Shown here: in pieces, positions 9,203 through 17,104 of the stretch | Layout of the letters: the number at the start of each line of letters is the position of its first letter | Numbering within the stretch: the stretch's first letter is position 1 | Assembly (NCBI RefSeq): GCF_902499115.1 | Contig: NZ_CABVPN010000005.1 | Coordinates: forward strand, 193,433 to 257,432 | Length of the DNA: 64,000 bases | Origin: Burkholderia diffusa | Lineage (GTDB): Bacteria; Pseudomonadota; Gammaproteobacteria; Burkholderiales; Burkholderiaceae | Direction of reading: 5' to 3' | Position numbers and translations under genes: made by a program | Notes under the pieces: generated by a model | Database searches by the model: none | The model's input: the letters and a program-made list of their open reading frames with translations, nothing else | What the model was told of the DNA's origin: nothing

Positions 9203-9473
9203 TCCCACTCCCGGTGTTAGCGTGAAAGCAGTGAACAACCCAACCATCGAAAAATCGATTTAGGGAAACGGGGAATTATACCCGGTTCGCCTCGCAAGGC
9301 TAGGATTAAGTGCCTGATTTGTGTCAATTTTTTGTCGGGAGACAATCGGGGTGCGCACCCCGTGTGTCGAAGATGGGGCCGGAAGATATGCCGGGGTGCC
9401 CACGTCGGCAGATCGGAGAATTCTCTTTTGCCGTAGAATGTCCGACTTGTTTTGAAATTTGACACCCTCGTCC

Positions 9474-9767
9474 ATGGCGAAAACCGCATCCCCAGGCGCC
9501 ACGCCGCCCGGCAATGGCACCGAACCGTTGCCGGACAATTATGAGATGGCGCTCGCGGAACTCGAGACGCTGGTTGCACGGATGGAAGGCGGCGCGTTGA
9601 GCCTCGAGGATTCACTGGCGGCGTATCGCCGCGGTGCGACCCTCGTTGCGTTTTGCCAACAGCAGCTCGAGAAAGTGGAGCAGCAGGTTCGCGTGCTGGA
9701 CGGCGCGACCCTGAAGCCGCTTTCGTCCGGCACGGCCGCCACGGACGGCGAAGACGACGATCTATGA
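9474..9767 (+). CDS. xseB: Exodeoxyribonuclease VII small subunit
   Basis: This 97-residue subunit associates with XseA to degrade single-stranded DNA. The core NYEMALAELETLVARMEGGALSLEDSLAAYRRG matches the family, with about 20 extra residues before it and an acidic tail (GEDDDL). Its stop overlaps the ispA start (ATGA), an arrangement that implies translational coupling. In many proteobacteria xseB, ispA and dxs form an operon, as here. xseA is not in the window. Confidence 0.93.
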   Translation: MAKTASPGATPPGNGTEPLPDNYEMALAELETLVARMEGGALSLEDSLAAYRRGATLVAFCQQQLEKVEQQVRVLDGATLKPLSSGTAATDGEDDDL

Positions 9768-10648
9768 CATTCGAACAATGGATGCGGTCCGTGCTCGACC
9801 GTGTCGAGGACGCACTCGGCCACTATTTGCCGGCTGATAATGTGGTGCCCACGCAGCTTCACGAAGCGATGCGTTATGCGGTCCTCGGCGGCGGCAAACG
9901 CGTTCGCCCGCTGCTGTGCCATGCAGCAGGCGAACTGACCGGCGCGACCGAAGCGGCGCGCAACGCAGCGGCGGCGGCGCTGGAGATGATCCACGTTTAC
10001 TCGCTCGTGCACGACGACATGCCGTGCATGGACGACGACGCGCTGCGACGCGGCAAGCCGACCGTGCACGTGCAGTATGACGAGCCGACGGCGCTGCTGG
10101 TCGGCGATGCGCTGCAGTCGCAGGCATTCGTCGCGCTGACCGACGCCGTGGCACTGACTCCGGTGCAGCAGGCTGCGCTCGTGCGCGAGCTGGCGCTGGC
10201 GAGCGGCTCGATCGGCATGGCCGGCGGGCAAGCGATCGACCTGGCGAGCGTCGGCCTCAAGCTGACGCGCGAACAGCTCGAGACGATGCACCGGATGAAG
10301 ACGGGCGCGCTGCTGCGTGCCGCCGTGCGGATGGGCGCGCTGGCCGGCGACACGCCGTCGGCGGAAGCGATGGCCGCGCTCGACGTTTACGCGGGCGCCG
10401 TGGGTCTGGCCTTCCAGGTCGTCGACGACATTCTCGACGTCACGACCGATTCGGCGACGCTCGGCAAGACGGCAGGCAAGGATGCGGCGAACGACAAGCC
10501 GACCTACGTATCGATCCTCGGCCTCGACGCATCGCGTGAGCTCGCGGCCCAGCTGCGCGCCGAAGCGCACGATGCGCTGAAACCGTTCGGCGCACGCGCA
10601 CAGCGTCTCGCCGAACTTGCCGACCTGGTGGTGAACCGGGTCAGCTGA
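9764..10648 (+). CDS. ispA: Farnesyl diphosphate synthase (polyprenyl synthetase)
   Basis: This 294-residue enzyme condenses DMAPP and IPP to geranyl and then farnesyl diphosphate. Both aspartate-rich motifs are present: DDMPCMDDD (first) and DDILDVT (second), together with the GGKRVRP substrate loop near residue 45. The start ATG 9764 overlaps the xseB stop. It sits between xseB and dxs in a plus-strand isoprenoid operon that feeds quinone, undecaprenyl and hopanoid synthesis. Confidence 0.95.
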   Translation: MTFEQWMRSVLDRVEDALGHYLPADNVVPTQLHEAMRYAVLGGGKRVRPLLCHAAGELTGATEAARNAAAAALEMIHVYSLVHDDMPCMDDDALRRGKPTVHVQYDEPTALLVGDALQSQAFVALTDAVALTPVQQAALVRELALASGSIGMAGGQAIDLASVGLKLTREQLETMHRMKTGALLRAAVRMGALAGDTPSAEAMAALDVYAGAVGLAFQVVDDILDVTTDSATLGKTAGKDAANDKPTYVSILGLDASRELAAQLRAEAHDALKPFGARAQRLAELADLVVNRVS

Positions 10649-10728
10649 CGCGAAGCCCGCCGCTGCGCACACGCTACGGTGCGTGCAATAGAATGCGGGC
10701 GCGTTTGATTTCCTACAATGGAACGACG

Positions 10729-12633
10729 ATGTACGACTTGCTGAAAACCATCGACGACCCGGCGGATCTGCGCCGCCTCGATCGTCGCCAACTCCAACCG
10801 CTCGCGGATGAACTGCGCGCGTTCGTGCTCGACAGCGTGTCGAAGACGGGCGGCCATCTGTCGTCCAACCTCGGGACGGTCGAGCTGACGATCGCGTTGC
10901 ACTACGTGTTCAACACGCCGAACGACCGGATCGTCTGGGACGTGGGTCACCAGACCTACCCGCACAAGATCCTGACGGGCCGCCGCGACCAGATGCATTC
11001 GCTGCGCCAGTACGGGGGCATCTCGGGTTTCCCGCGCCGCAGCGAGTCCGAATACGACACGTTCGGCACCGCGCATTCGAGCACGTCGATCTCGGCGGCG
11101 CTCGGGATGGCGATCGGCAGCCAGCTGAACGGCGACGACCGCTTCTCGATCGCGGTGATCGGCGACGGCGCGATGACGGCTGGCATGGCGTTCGAGGCGA
11201 TGAACAACGCGGGCGTGTCGGAGGATGCGAAGCTGCTCGTGATCCTCAACGACAACGACATGTCGATTTCGCCGCCGGTCGGCGCGCTGAACCGCCATCT
11301 CGCGCGCCTGATGTCGGGCCGCTTCTACGCGGCCGCGCGTGCGGGCGTCGAGCGCGTGCTGAGCGTCGCGCCGCCGATGCTCGAACTCGCGCGCAAGCTC
11401 GAGGAGCACGCGAAGGGCATGGTCGTGCCGGCCACGCTGTTCGAAGAGTTCGGCTTCAACTACATCGGCCCGATCGACGGTCACGATCTCGATTCGCTGA
11501 TCCCGACGCTGCAGAACATCCGCGAACTGCGCGGCCCGCAATTCCTGCACGTGGTGACGAAGAAAGGCCAGGGCTACAAGCTCGCCGAAGCCGATCCCGT
11601 GCTCTACCACGGCCCCGGCAAGTTCAACCCGGCAGAAGGCATCAAGCCGTCGGCCACGCCCGCGAAGAAGACATACACGCAGGTGTTCGGCGAATGGCTG
11701 TGCGATGAAGCCGAGCGCGATTCGCGCGTCGTCGGCATCACGCCCGCGATGCGCGAAGGCTCGGGCATGGTCGAGTTTGAGAAGCGCTTCAAGGATCGCT
11801 ACTACGACGTCGGCATCGCCGAGCAGCACGCGGTGACGTTCGCGGGCGGCCTCGCGACCGAAGGGCTGAAGCCCGTTGTCGCGATCTACTCGACGTTCCT
11901 GCAGCGTGCGTACGACCAGCTGATCCACGACGTCGCGCTGCAGAACCTGCCGGTCGTGTTCGCGATCGACCGCGCGGGCCTCGTCGGCGCGGACGGTGCG
12001 ACGCACGCGGGCGCGTACGATCTCGCATTCATGCGCTGCATTCCGAACATGACGATCATGGCCGCGTCCGACGAGAACGAGTGCCGCCAGATGCTGCACA
12101 CGGCGCTTCAGCAGCCGAACCCGACTGCGGTGCGTTATCCGCGCGGCGCGGGCACGGGTGTGGCGACGGTGAAGGAATTCACCGAAATTCCGCTGGGCAA
12201 GGGTGAAGTGCGTCGCCGCACGTCGCAGCCGGAAGGCAAGCGCGTCGCGATCCTCGCGTTCGGCACGATGGTTGCGCCGTCGCTTGTGGCCGGCGAGGAG
12301 CTCGATGCAACGGTCGCGAACATGCGCTTCGTGAAGCCGGTCGATGCCGCGCTCGTGCGCGAACTCGCCGAGACGCACAACTACCTTGTTACGGTCGAGG
12401 AAGGTTGTGTGATGGGCGGCGCGGGCTCGGCCTGCGTGGAAGCCCTGATGGAGAGTGGGGTTATCCGACCCGTACTACAATTGGGCCTCCCTGACCAGTT
12501 CGTCGATCACGGCGACCACGCAAAGCTGTTGTCGCAATGCGGCCTCGACGGCGCGGGCATCGCGAAATCGATTCGCGAACGCTTCCTCAACGCGGCGGCC
12601 GATGTCGCCGGTCAGGCGAAGCGCGTCGCATAA
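10729..12633 (+). CDS. dxs: 1-deoxy-D-xylulose-5-phosphate synthase
   Basis: This 634-residue thiamine-diphosphate enzyme joins pyruvate and glyceraldehyde 3-phosphate, the first step of the MEP isoprenoid pathway. It shows HTSSTSISAALGMA-like histidine (in TAHSSTSISAALG), the ThDP signature GDGAMTAGMAFEAMNNAG, and the transketolase pyrimidine-domain segment EQHAVTFAGGLATEGLKPVVAIYSTF. I use the ATG at 10729 preceded by GGAAC; an ATG at 10693 would add 12 residues. It lies 80 bp downstream of ispA and probably belongs to the same operon. Confidence 0.96.
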   Translation: MYDLLKTIDDPADLRRLDRRQLQPLADELRAFVLDSVSKTGGHLSSNLGTVELTIALHYVFNTPNDRIVWDVGHQTYPHKILTGRRDQMHSLRQYGGISGFPRRSESEYDTFGTAHSSTSISAALGMAIGSQLNGDDRFSIAVIGDGAMTAGMAFEAMNNAGVSEDAKLLVILNDNDMSISPPVGALNRHLARLMSGRFYAAARAGVERVLSVAPPMLELARKLEEHAKGMVVPATLFEEFGFNYIGPIDGHDLDSLIPTLQNIRELRGPQFLHVVTKKGQGYKLAEADPVLYHGPGKFNPAEGIKPSATPAKKTYTQVFGEWLCDEAERDSRVVGITPAMREGSGMVEFEKRFKDRYYDVGIAEQHAVTFAGGLATEGLKPVVAIYSTFLQRAYDQLIHDVALQNLPVVFAIDRAGLVGADGATHAGAYDLAFMRCIPNMTIMAASDENECRQMLHTALQQPNPTAVRYPRGAGTGVATVKEFTEIPLGKGEVRRRTSQPEGKRVAILAFGTMVAPSLVAGEELDATVANMRFVKPVDAALVRELAETHNYLVTVEEGCVMGGAGSACVEALMESGVIRPVLQLGLPDQFVDHGDHAKLLSQCGLDGAGIAKSIRERFLNAAADVAGQAKRVA

Positions 12634-12787
12634 GCTGGCGCCGCCTGCGGGCGGCGTCGGTGCGACTGGCGCAACCGGTCTACATTGATGCGGAAAACAT
12701 GGGCCTGCGGGCCCATGTTGCTTTTCCGGCTGCCGCATGACGCGGCGTGCGCGTCGTCGGACGCGCGGCTTACAAGGATTGAAAAAG

Positions 12788-13597
12788 ATGAACCAGATGA
12801 ATCCCGCCTTCGTGATGCCCGACGTGCAGAGCACGGTGGATACCCGCCAGATTCCGATTCAGCGCGTGGGCGTGAAGGCGGTCCGGCATCCGTTGACGGT
12901 GTGCACCGAGAGCGGCGACGTGCAGCCGACCGTCGGCGTCTGGAATCTCGACGTGCGCCTGCCTGCCGATCAGAAGGGCACGCACATGTCGCGCTTCGTC
13001 GCGCTGCTCGAGGAGAATCGTGCGCCGCTGACGGTCGAGCGCTTCCGTGCGATGCTCGCGTCGATGCTCGAGAAGCTGGAAGCCGAGGCCGGCCGCATCG
13101 AGGTCACGTTCCCGTACTTCGTGAACAAGACGGCACCGGTGTCGGGCGTGCAGAGCCTGCTCGACTACGAAGTGACGCTCGCGGGCGAAAGCCGCAACGG
13201 CGAAGCGCGGCTGTTCCTGAAGGTGCTCGTGCCGGTGACGAGCCTGTGCCCGTGCTCGAAGAAGATCTCGCAGTACGGTGCGCACAACCAGCGCTCGCAC
13301 GTGACGATCGACGCCGAGCTCGCGGCCGACCTGCCGGTCGAGGCGCTGATCCGCATCGCGGAAGAAGAAGCGTCGTGCGAGCTGTGGGGCTTGCTGAAGC
13401 GTCCGGACGAGAAGTTCGTCACGGAGCGTGCGTACGAAAATCCGAAGTTCGTCGAGGATCTGGTGCGCGACGTCGCGCAGCGTCTCGATGCGGATGACCG
13501 CGTCGTCGCCTACGTGCTCGAAGCCGAGAACTTCGAGTCGATCCACAATCACAGCGCGTATGCGCTGATCGAACGCGACAAGCGGCACGCTGCGTGA
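12788..13597 (+). CDS. folE2: GTP cyclohydrolase FolE2 (type IB)
   Basis: This 269-residue enzyme converts GTP to dihydroneopterin triphosphate for folate synthesis; type IB enzymes do not strictly need zinc. Diagnostic segments are GVWNLDVRLPADQKGTHMSRFV, the Cys-containing LCPCSKKISQYGAHNQRSH near residues 150-170, and ENPKFVEDLVRDVA. AAGGA lies 8 bases before ATG 12788; an upstream in-frame extension lacks a ribosome site. It follows dxs by 154 bp and is closed by a perfect palindromic terminator. Confidence 0.95.
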   Translation: MNQMNPAFVMPDVQSTVDTRQIPIQRVGVKAVRHPLTVCTESGDVQPTVGVWNLDVRLPADQKGTHMSRFVALLEENRAPLTVERFRAMLASMLEKLEAEAGRIEVTFPYFVNKTAPVSGVQSLLDYEVTLAGESRNGEARLFLKVLVPVTSLCPCSKKISQYGAHNQRSHVTIDAELAADLPVEALIRIAEEEASCELWGLLKRPDEKFVTERAYENPKFVEDLVRDVAQRLDADDRVVAYVLEAENFESIHNHSAYALIERDKRHAA

Positions 13598-13616
13598 CGT
13601 TGTGCCGCTGTAACGG

Positions 13617-13650
13617 AAAAGGCCGCTCGATCGAGCGGCCTTTGTGTTTT
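13617..13650. terminator. Bidirectional terminator between folE2 and tsaD
   Basis: A perfect 26-bp palindrome (13618-13643, arms AAAGGCCGCTCGA) is flanked by T-rich sequence downstream (TTTGTGTTTT) and by AAAA upstream. It can therefore stop transcription of both converging genes. Confidence 0.9.
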
Positions 13651-13689
13651 GGCTGGTGATGTCCGGTGCGTGCCGGTGCGTCGTGCGAA

Positions 13690-14730
13690 TCAGCGCGCGA
13701 GCGACGCGAGATCCCAGCGCGGTTTCACCGTGAACGCGTAGTCGGCGTTCGCCTGCTCGGGCCAGCGGCCGAGCCGCAATGCGCCGGCGAGTGCGATCAT
13801 CGCGCCGTTGTCGGTGCAGAGCGCAAGATCCGGATAGTGCACGTCGAAGCCGCGCTTGGTCGCGGCGGCCGACAACGCGGCCCGCAACTGGCGGTTCGCG
13901 CCGACGCCGCCCGCCACTACGAGGCGCTTGAGCTTCGTCTTCTTGAGTGCGGCGAGCGACTTCGCGACGAGCACGTCGACGGCCGCGTCGACGAAGCCGC
14001 GCGCGAGATCGGCCTTCGCGCGTTCGAGCGCTTCGCCTTCGAGTTTTGCCGCCTCGAACTTCTTCATCTGCGTGAGCACGGCCGTCTTCAGGCCGCTGAA
14101 GCTGAAGTCGAGATCGCCCGAATGGAGCATCGGGCGCGGCAGCACGACGGCGCCCGGCGTGCCCGTTTCCGCGAGTTTCGACACTTCCGGGCCGCCCGGG
14201 TAGCCGAGGCCGATCAGCTTCGCCGTCTTGTCGAATGCTTCGCCGGCCGCGTCGTCGAGCGTCTCGCCGAGCGTCTCGTACACGCCGACATCGGTCACGC
14301 GCATCAGTTGCGTGTGGCCGCCCGACACCAGCAGCGCGATGAACGGGAACGGCGGCGGTTCGTCGACGAGCAGCGGGGACAGCAGGTGGCCTTCGAGGTG
14401 ATGGATGCCGACGGTCGGCTTGTTCCATGCCAGCGCGAGCGCATTCGCGATGCTCGCGCCGACCAGCAGCGCGCCGGCCAGGCCGGGGCCTTGAGTGAAT
14501 GCGATCGCGTCGATGTCCTCGCGGCGCGTGCCGCTTTGCGCCATGACTTCCTCGAGCAGCGGCAGCGCGCGGCGGATGTGGTCGCGCGATGCGAGCTCGG
14601 GCACGACGCCGCCGTATTCGCGGTGCATCGCGATCTGCGAATGAAGCGCATGCGCGAGCAGGCCGCGCTGCGTGTCGTAGAGCGCGAGGCCGGTTTCGTC
14701 GCAGGAGCTTTCGATGCCGAGAACGAGCAT
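13690..14730 (-). CDS. tsaD: tRNA threonylcarbamoyladenosine biosynthesis protein TsaD
   Basis: This 346-residue ASKHA-fold protein transfers the threonylcarbamoyl group onto A37 of ANN-decoding tRNAs, working with TsaB, TsaC and TsaE. Family marks are the start MLVLGIESSCDETGLA, the metal-binding HHLEGH (HxxxH) near residue 110, and the nucleotide loop LVSGGHTQL. The ATG at 14730 is chosen because the upstream extension is shadow-like and the family starts exactly here. Confidence 0.96.
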   Translation of the reverse strand: MLVLGIESSCDETGLALYDTQRGLLAHALHSQIAMHREYGGVVPELASRDHIRRALPLLEEVMAQSGTRREDIDAIAFTQGPGLAGALLVGASIANALALAWNKPTVGIHHLEGHLLSPLLVDEPPPFPFIALLVSGGHTQLMRVTDVGVYETLGETLDDAAGEAFDKTAKLIGLGYPGGPEVSKLAETGTPGAVVLPRPMLHSGDLDFSFSGLKTAVLTQMKKFEAAKLEGEALERAKADLARGFVDAAVDVLVAKSLAALKKTKLKRLVVAGGVGANRQLRAALSAAATKRGFDVHYPDLALCTDNGAMIALAGALRLGRWPEQANADYAFTVKPRWDLASLAR

Positions 14731-14861
14731 GGGTAGAGGCAGTGCGAGCTGCGTCGAGCGCGCCGCACGAAGGTAAACGTAACCGCAAATTATAGCAGGC
14801 GAGGGCCTGCCGCCGCTGGGGTGCGGCCCGGGTGCGCGGCCAGGCAGGTACAATCCGCGCC

Positions 14862-16082
14862 ATGGAAACTTACGATATCGCCGTGATCGGCGCGGGCGCC
14901 GCCGGGATGATGAGCGCCGCAGTCGCCGGGCAACTCGGCCGCCGCGTGGTGCTGATCGACCACGCGCCGCGGCTCGCCGAGAAAATCCGCATCTCGGGCG
15001 GCGGCCGCTGCAACTTCACGAATCTCCATGCGGGCCCCGACAATTATCTGTCGTCGAATCCGCATTTCGCGCGCTCGGCGCTTGCGCGCTACACGCCGCG
15101 CGACTTCCTCGGGCTGCTCAAGCGCCATCACGTCACCTGGCACGAAAAGCACAAGGGGCAGCTCTTTTGCGATCACGGCAGCGACGCGATCATCGACATG
15201 CTGAAGCACGAATGCGATGCGGGCGGGATTGCCTGGCGCCGGCCGGTGGCCGTCGACGCGGTGCGCCACGCGCCGGCCGACGGCTTCACGCTCGACACGC
15301 AGCAGGCGGGGCCGATCCGCGCACGCGCGCTGATCGTCGCCACCGGCGGACTGTCGATCCCGAAGATCGGCGCGACCGACTTCGGCTACCGGCTCGCGAA
15401 GCAGTTCGGCCACAAGCTCGTCGATACGCGGCCCGCGCTCGTGCCGCTCACCTTTGCGCAGCGGGACTGGGAGCCGTTCGCGGCGCTGTCCGGCGTGTCG
15501 CTCGAAGTGCGCGTGTCGACCGGCGACAAGAAGCATGGCGGCGAATTCGTCGAGGATCTGCTACTGACCCATCGGGGCCTGTCGGGCCCCAGCATCCTGC
15601 AGATTTCCAGCTACTGGCAATCCGGCGACCCGATCCGCATCGACCTGCTGCCGCAGCGTGACGTGGTGGCCGACCTGCTCGACGCGAAGCGCACGTCGAA
15701 GCGCCAGATCGGCTCGCTGCTCGCGGACTGGGTGCCGTCGCGCCTCGCTCACGTCTGGCTCGACACGCATCGCGTCGCGGCGGACGCGCGGCTCGCGGAC
15801 CTGCCCGACAAGATGCTGCGTCAGATCGGCGATGCGCTGTCCGGTTGGACGCTGACGCCGAACGGCACCGAGGGCTACAAGAAGGCCGAGGTGACGAAGG
15901 GCGGCGTCGATACGCGCGAACTGTCGTCGGCGACGATGATGAGCGCGCGGGTGCCGGGGCTGTTCTTCATCGGCGAGGCGGTGGACGTGACGGGCTGGCT
16001 CGGCGGCTACAACTTCCAGTGGGCGTGGGCATCCGGCACGGCGGCCGGGCAGGCGGCGGCGGAGTTTGCGCGGGGCGCCTGA
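14862..16082 (+). CDS. HI0933-family flavoprotein (NAD(P)/FAD-dependent oxidoreductase)
   Basis: This 406-residue protein has an N-terminal FAD fold (YDIAVIGAGAAGMMSA) and the HI0933-family signature RISGGGRCNFTN at about residues 45-57. The C-terminus keeps the second flavin segment GLFFIGEAVDVTGWLGGYNFQWAWASG. The biological reaction of this family (YhiN, HI0933) is not established. The divergent start lies 131 bp from tsaD. A GC-rich hairpin with a TTGA loop closes the gene. Confidence 0.88.
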   Translation: METYDIAVIGAGAAGMMSAAVAGQLGRRVVLIDHAPRLAEKIRISGGGRCNFTNLHAGPDNYLSSNPHFARSALARYTPRDFLGLLKRHHVTWHEKHKGQLFCDHGSDAIIDMLKHECDAGGIAWRRPVAVDAVRHAPADGFTLDTQQAGPIRARALIVATGGLSIPKIGATDFGYRLAKQFGHKLVDTRPALVPLTFAQRDWEPFAALSGVSLEVRVSTGDKKHGGEFVEDLLLTHRGLSGPSILQISSYWQSGDPIRIDLLPQRDVVADLLDAKRTSKRQIGSLLADWVPSRLAHVWLDTHRVAADARLADLPDKMLRQIGDALSGWTLTPNGTEGYKKAEVTKGGVDTRELSSATMMSARVPGLFFIGEAVDVTGWLGGYNFQWAWASGTAAGQAAAEFARGA

Positions 16083-16091
16083 CACGGCTGC

Positions 16092-16117
16092 GCCGGCCCC
16101 CGTTGACGGGGGCCGGC
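16092..16117 (+). terminator. Terminator after the HI0933-family gene
   Basis: An 11-bp perfect GC stem (16092-16102 with 16107-16117) with a TTGA tetraloop begins 10 bp after the stop. It is followed by CCTTATGTCTTTG, a modest T-rich tail. Confidence 0.6.
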
Positions 16118-16141
16118 CCTTATGTCTTTGCGTGGCGCTCT

Positions 16142-16149
16142 GCTATACT
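16142..16149 (+). promoter_or_regulatory. Candidate extended -10 promoter of rpsU
   Basis: TGCTATACT gives an extended -10 (TG-N-TATACT), about 39 bp upstream of the rpsU ATG. No good -35 is visible, which fits an extended -10 promoter. Confidence 0.55.
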
Positions 16150-16187
16150 TGCAAATCTTCCCTGCAAACCTTTATTCGTGTCGGATC

Positions 16188-16400
16188 ATGACGATCATTC
16201 GCGTTAAAGAAAACGAGCCGTTCGAAGTCGCCATGCGCCGCTTCAAGCGCACGATCGAGAAGAATGGTCTGCTGACCGAGCTTCGTGCGCGGGAGTTTTA
16301 CGAGAAGCCGACCGCCGAGCGCAAGCGCAAGAAGGCTGCCGCAGTGAAGCGTCATTACAAGCGGATCCGCAGCCAGACGCTGCCGAAGAAGCTGTACTGA
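16188..16400 (+). CDS. rpsU: 30S ribosomal protein S21
   Basis: This 70-residue basic protein ([20 protein letters not shown], ending [10 protein letters not shown]) is S21, which helps the 30S subunit engage the mRNA Shine-Dalgarno region. It heads the macromolecular synthesis cluster rpsU-yqeY-dnaG-rpoD, linking translation, replication and transcription initiation. The ATG at 16188 gives the exact family length. A strong terminator lies between it and yqeY, so much rpsU mRNA probably ends there. Confidence 0.98.
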
Positions 16401-16498
16401 ACGATTGAGCGCCGCGCGATTCACTGAGCGGCGCACCGGCGACCTCCGCACGATCGGCCTCGATCTGGGGCTGCGAGTCGCCGATGCCGGATTCGAGC

Positions 16499-16535
16499 AA
16501 CCCGCTTGAGACTTAGTCCCAAGCGGGTTTTTGTG
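16499..16535 (+). terminator. Intrinsic terminator after rpsU
   Basis: A 10-bp stem (AACCCGCTTG at 16499-16508 with CAAGCGGGTT at 16520-16529) is followed by a T-rich tail (TTTTGTGTT). It separates rpsU from yqeY, as a terminator separates rpsU from dnaG in E. coli. Confidence 0.88.
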
Positions 16536-16585
16536 TTGACGCCCGTTCGCGGGCGTTGAAGTCACGTTTCCATCCCGGGTGCAAG

Positions 16586-17032
16586 ATGAGTTTGAAAGAG
16601 CAGATCAGCGAAGACATGAAGGCCGCGATGCGCGCGAAGGAAAGCGAGCGTCTGGCGACGATTCGCCTGCTGATGGCCGCGATCAAGCAGCGCGAGGTCG
16701 ATGATCGGGTGACCCTCGACGACGCGGGCATCACCGCCGTGATCGACAAGATGATCAAGCAGCGCAAGGACTCGATCAGCCAGTTCGAAGCCGCAGGCCG
16801 CGACGATCTCGTCGCGAAGGAACAGGCCGAGCTGACCGTGCTGGGCGCCTACATGCCCGCGCAGCTTTCGGACGCCGAAGTGGCTGCCGAAGTCCAGGCC
16901 GCTGTCGCGGCAACGGGCGCGGCCGGCCCGCAGGACATGGGCAAGGTGATGGGCGTGCTGAAGGGCAAGCTTGCCGGCCGGGCCGACATGACGGCCGTTT
17001 CCGCGCAGGTCAAGGCCGCGCTGTCGAAGTAA
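16586..17032 (+). CDS. yqeY: GatB/YqeY domain-containing protein
   Basis: This 148-residue protein is a stand-alone YqeY domain, related to the tRNA-binding tail of the GatB amidotransferase subunit. The family start MSLKEQISEDMKAAMRAKESERLATIRLL and the C-terminal DMGKVMGVLKGKLAGRADM are characteristic. Its exact role is unknown; tRNA binding is inferred from GatB. It is inserted between rpsU and dnaG, an arrangement seen in many proteobacteria and Gram-positives. Confidence 0.92.
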   Translation: MSLKEQISEDMKAAMRAKESERLATIRLLMAAIKQREVDDRVTLDDAGITAVIDKMIKQRKDSISQFEAAGRDDLVAKEQAELTVLGAYMPAQLSDAEVAAEVQAAVAATGAAGPQDMGKVMGVLKGKLAGRADMTAVSAQVKAALSK

Positions 17033-17041
17033 AACCCGCTT

Positions 17042-17090
17042 CCCGGCGCGCCGCATGCGCGTGCGCCGGGGCGTCGTATTGTCTTTTTTT
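17042..17090 (+). terminator. Attenuator-like hairpin before dnaG
   Basis: A GC stem (CCCGGCGC at 17042-17049 with GCGCCGGG at 17063-17070) is followed, after 13 bases, by seven T residues at 17084-17090, ending 14 bp before the dnaG start. The gap between stem and T run makes it weaker than a standard terminator. Confidence 0.4.
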
Positions 17091-17104
17091 CGCTCGATCC
17101 CACG

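Noticed and set aside
9459..9473. TTG start five codons upstream of xseB ATG
   Set aside because: The ATG at 9474 gives a typical start, and the upstream TTG has no better ribosome site.
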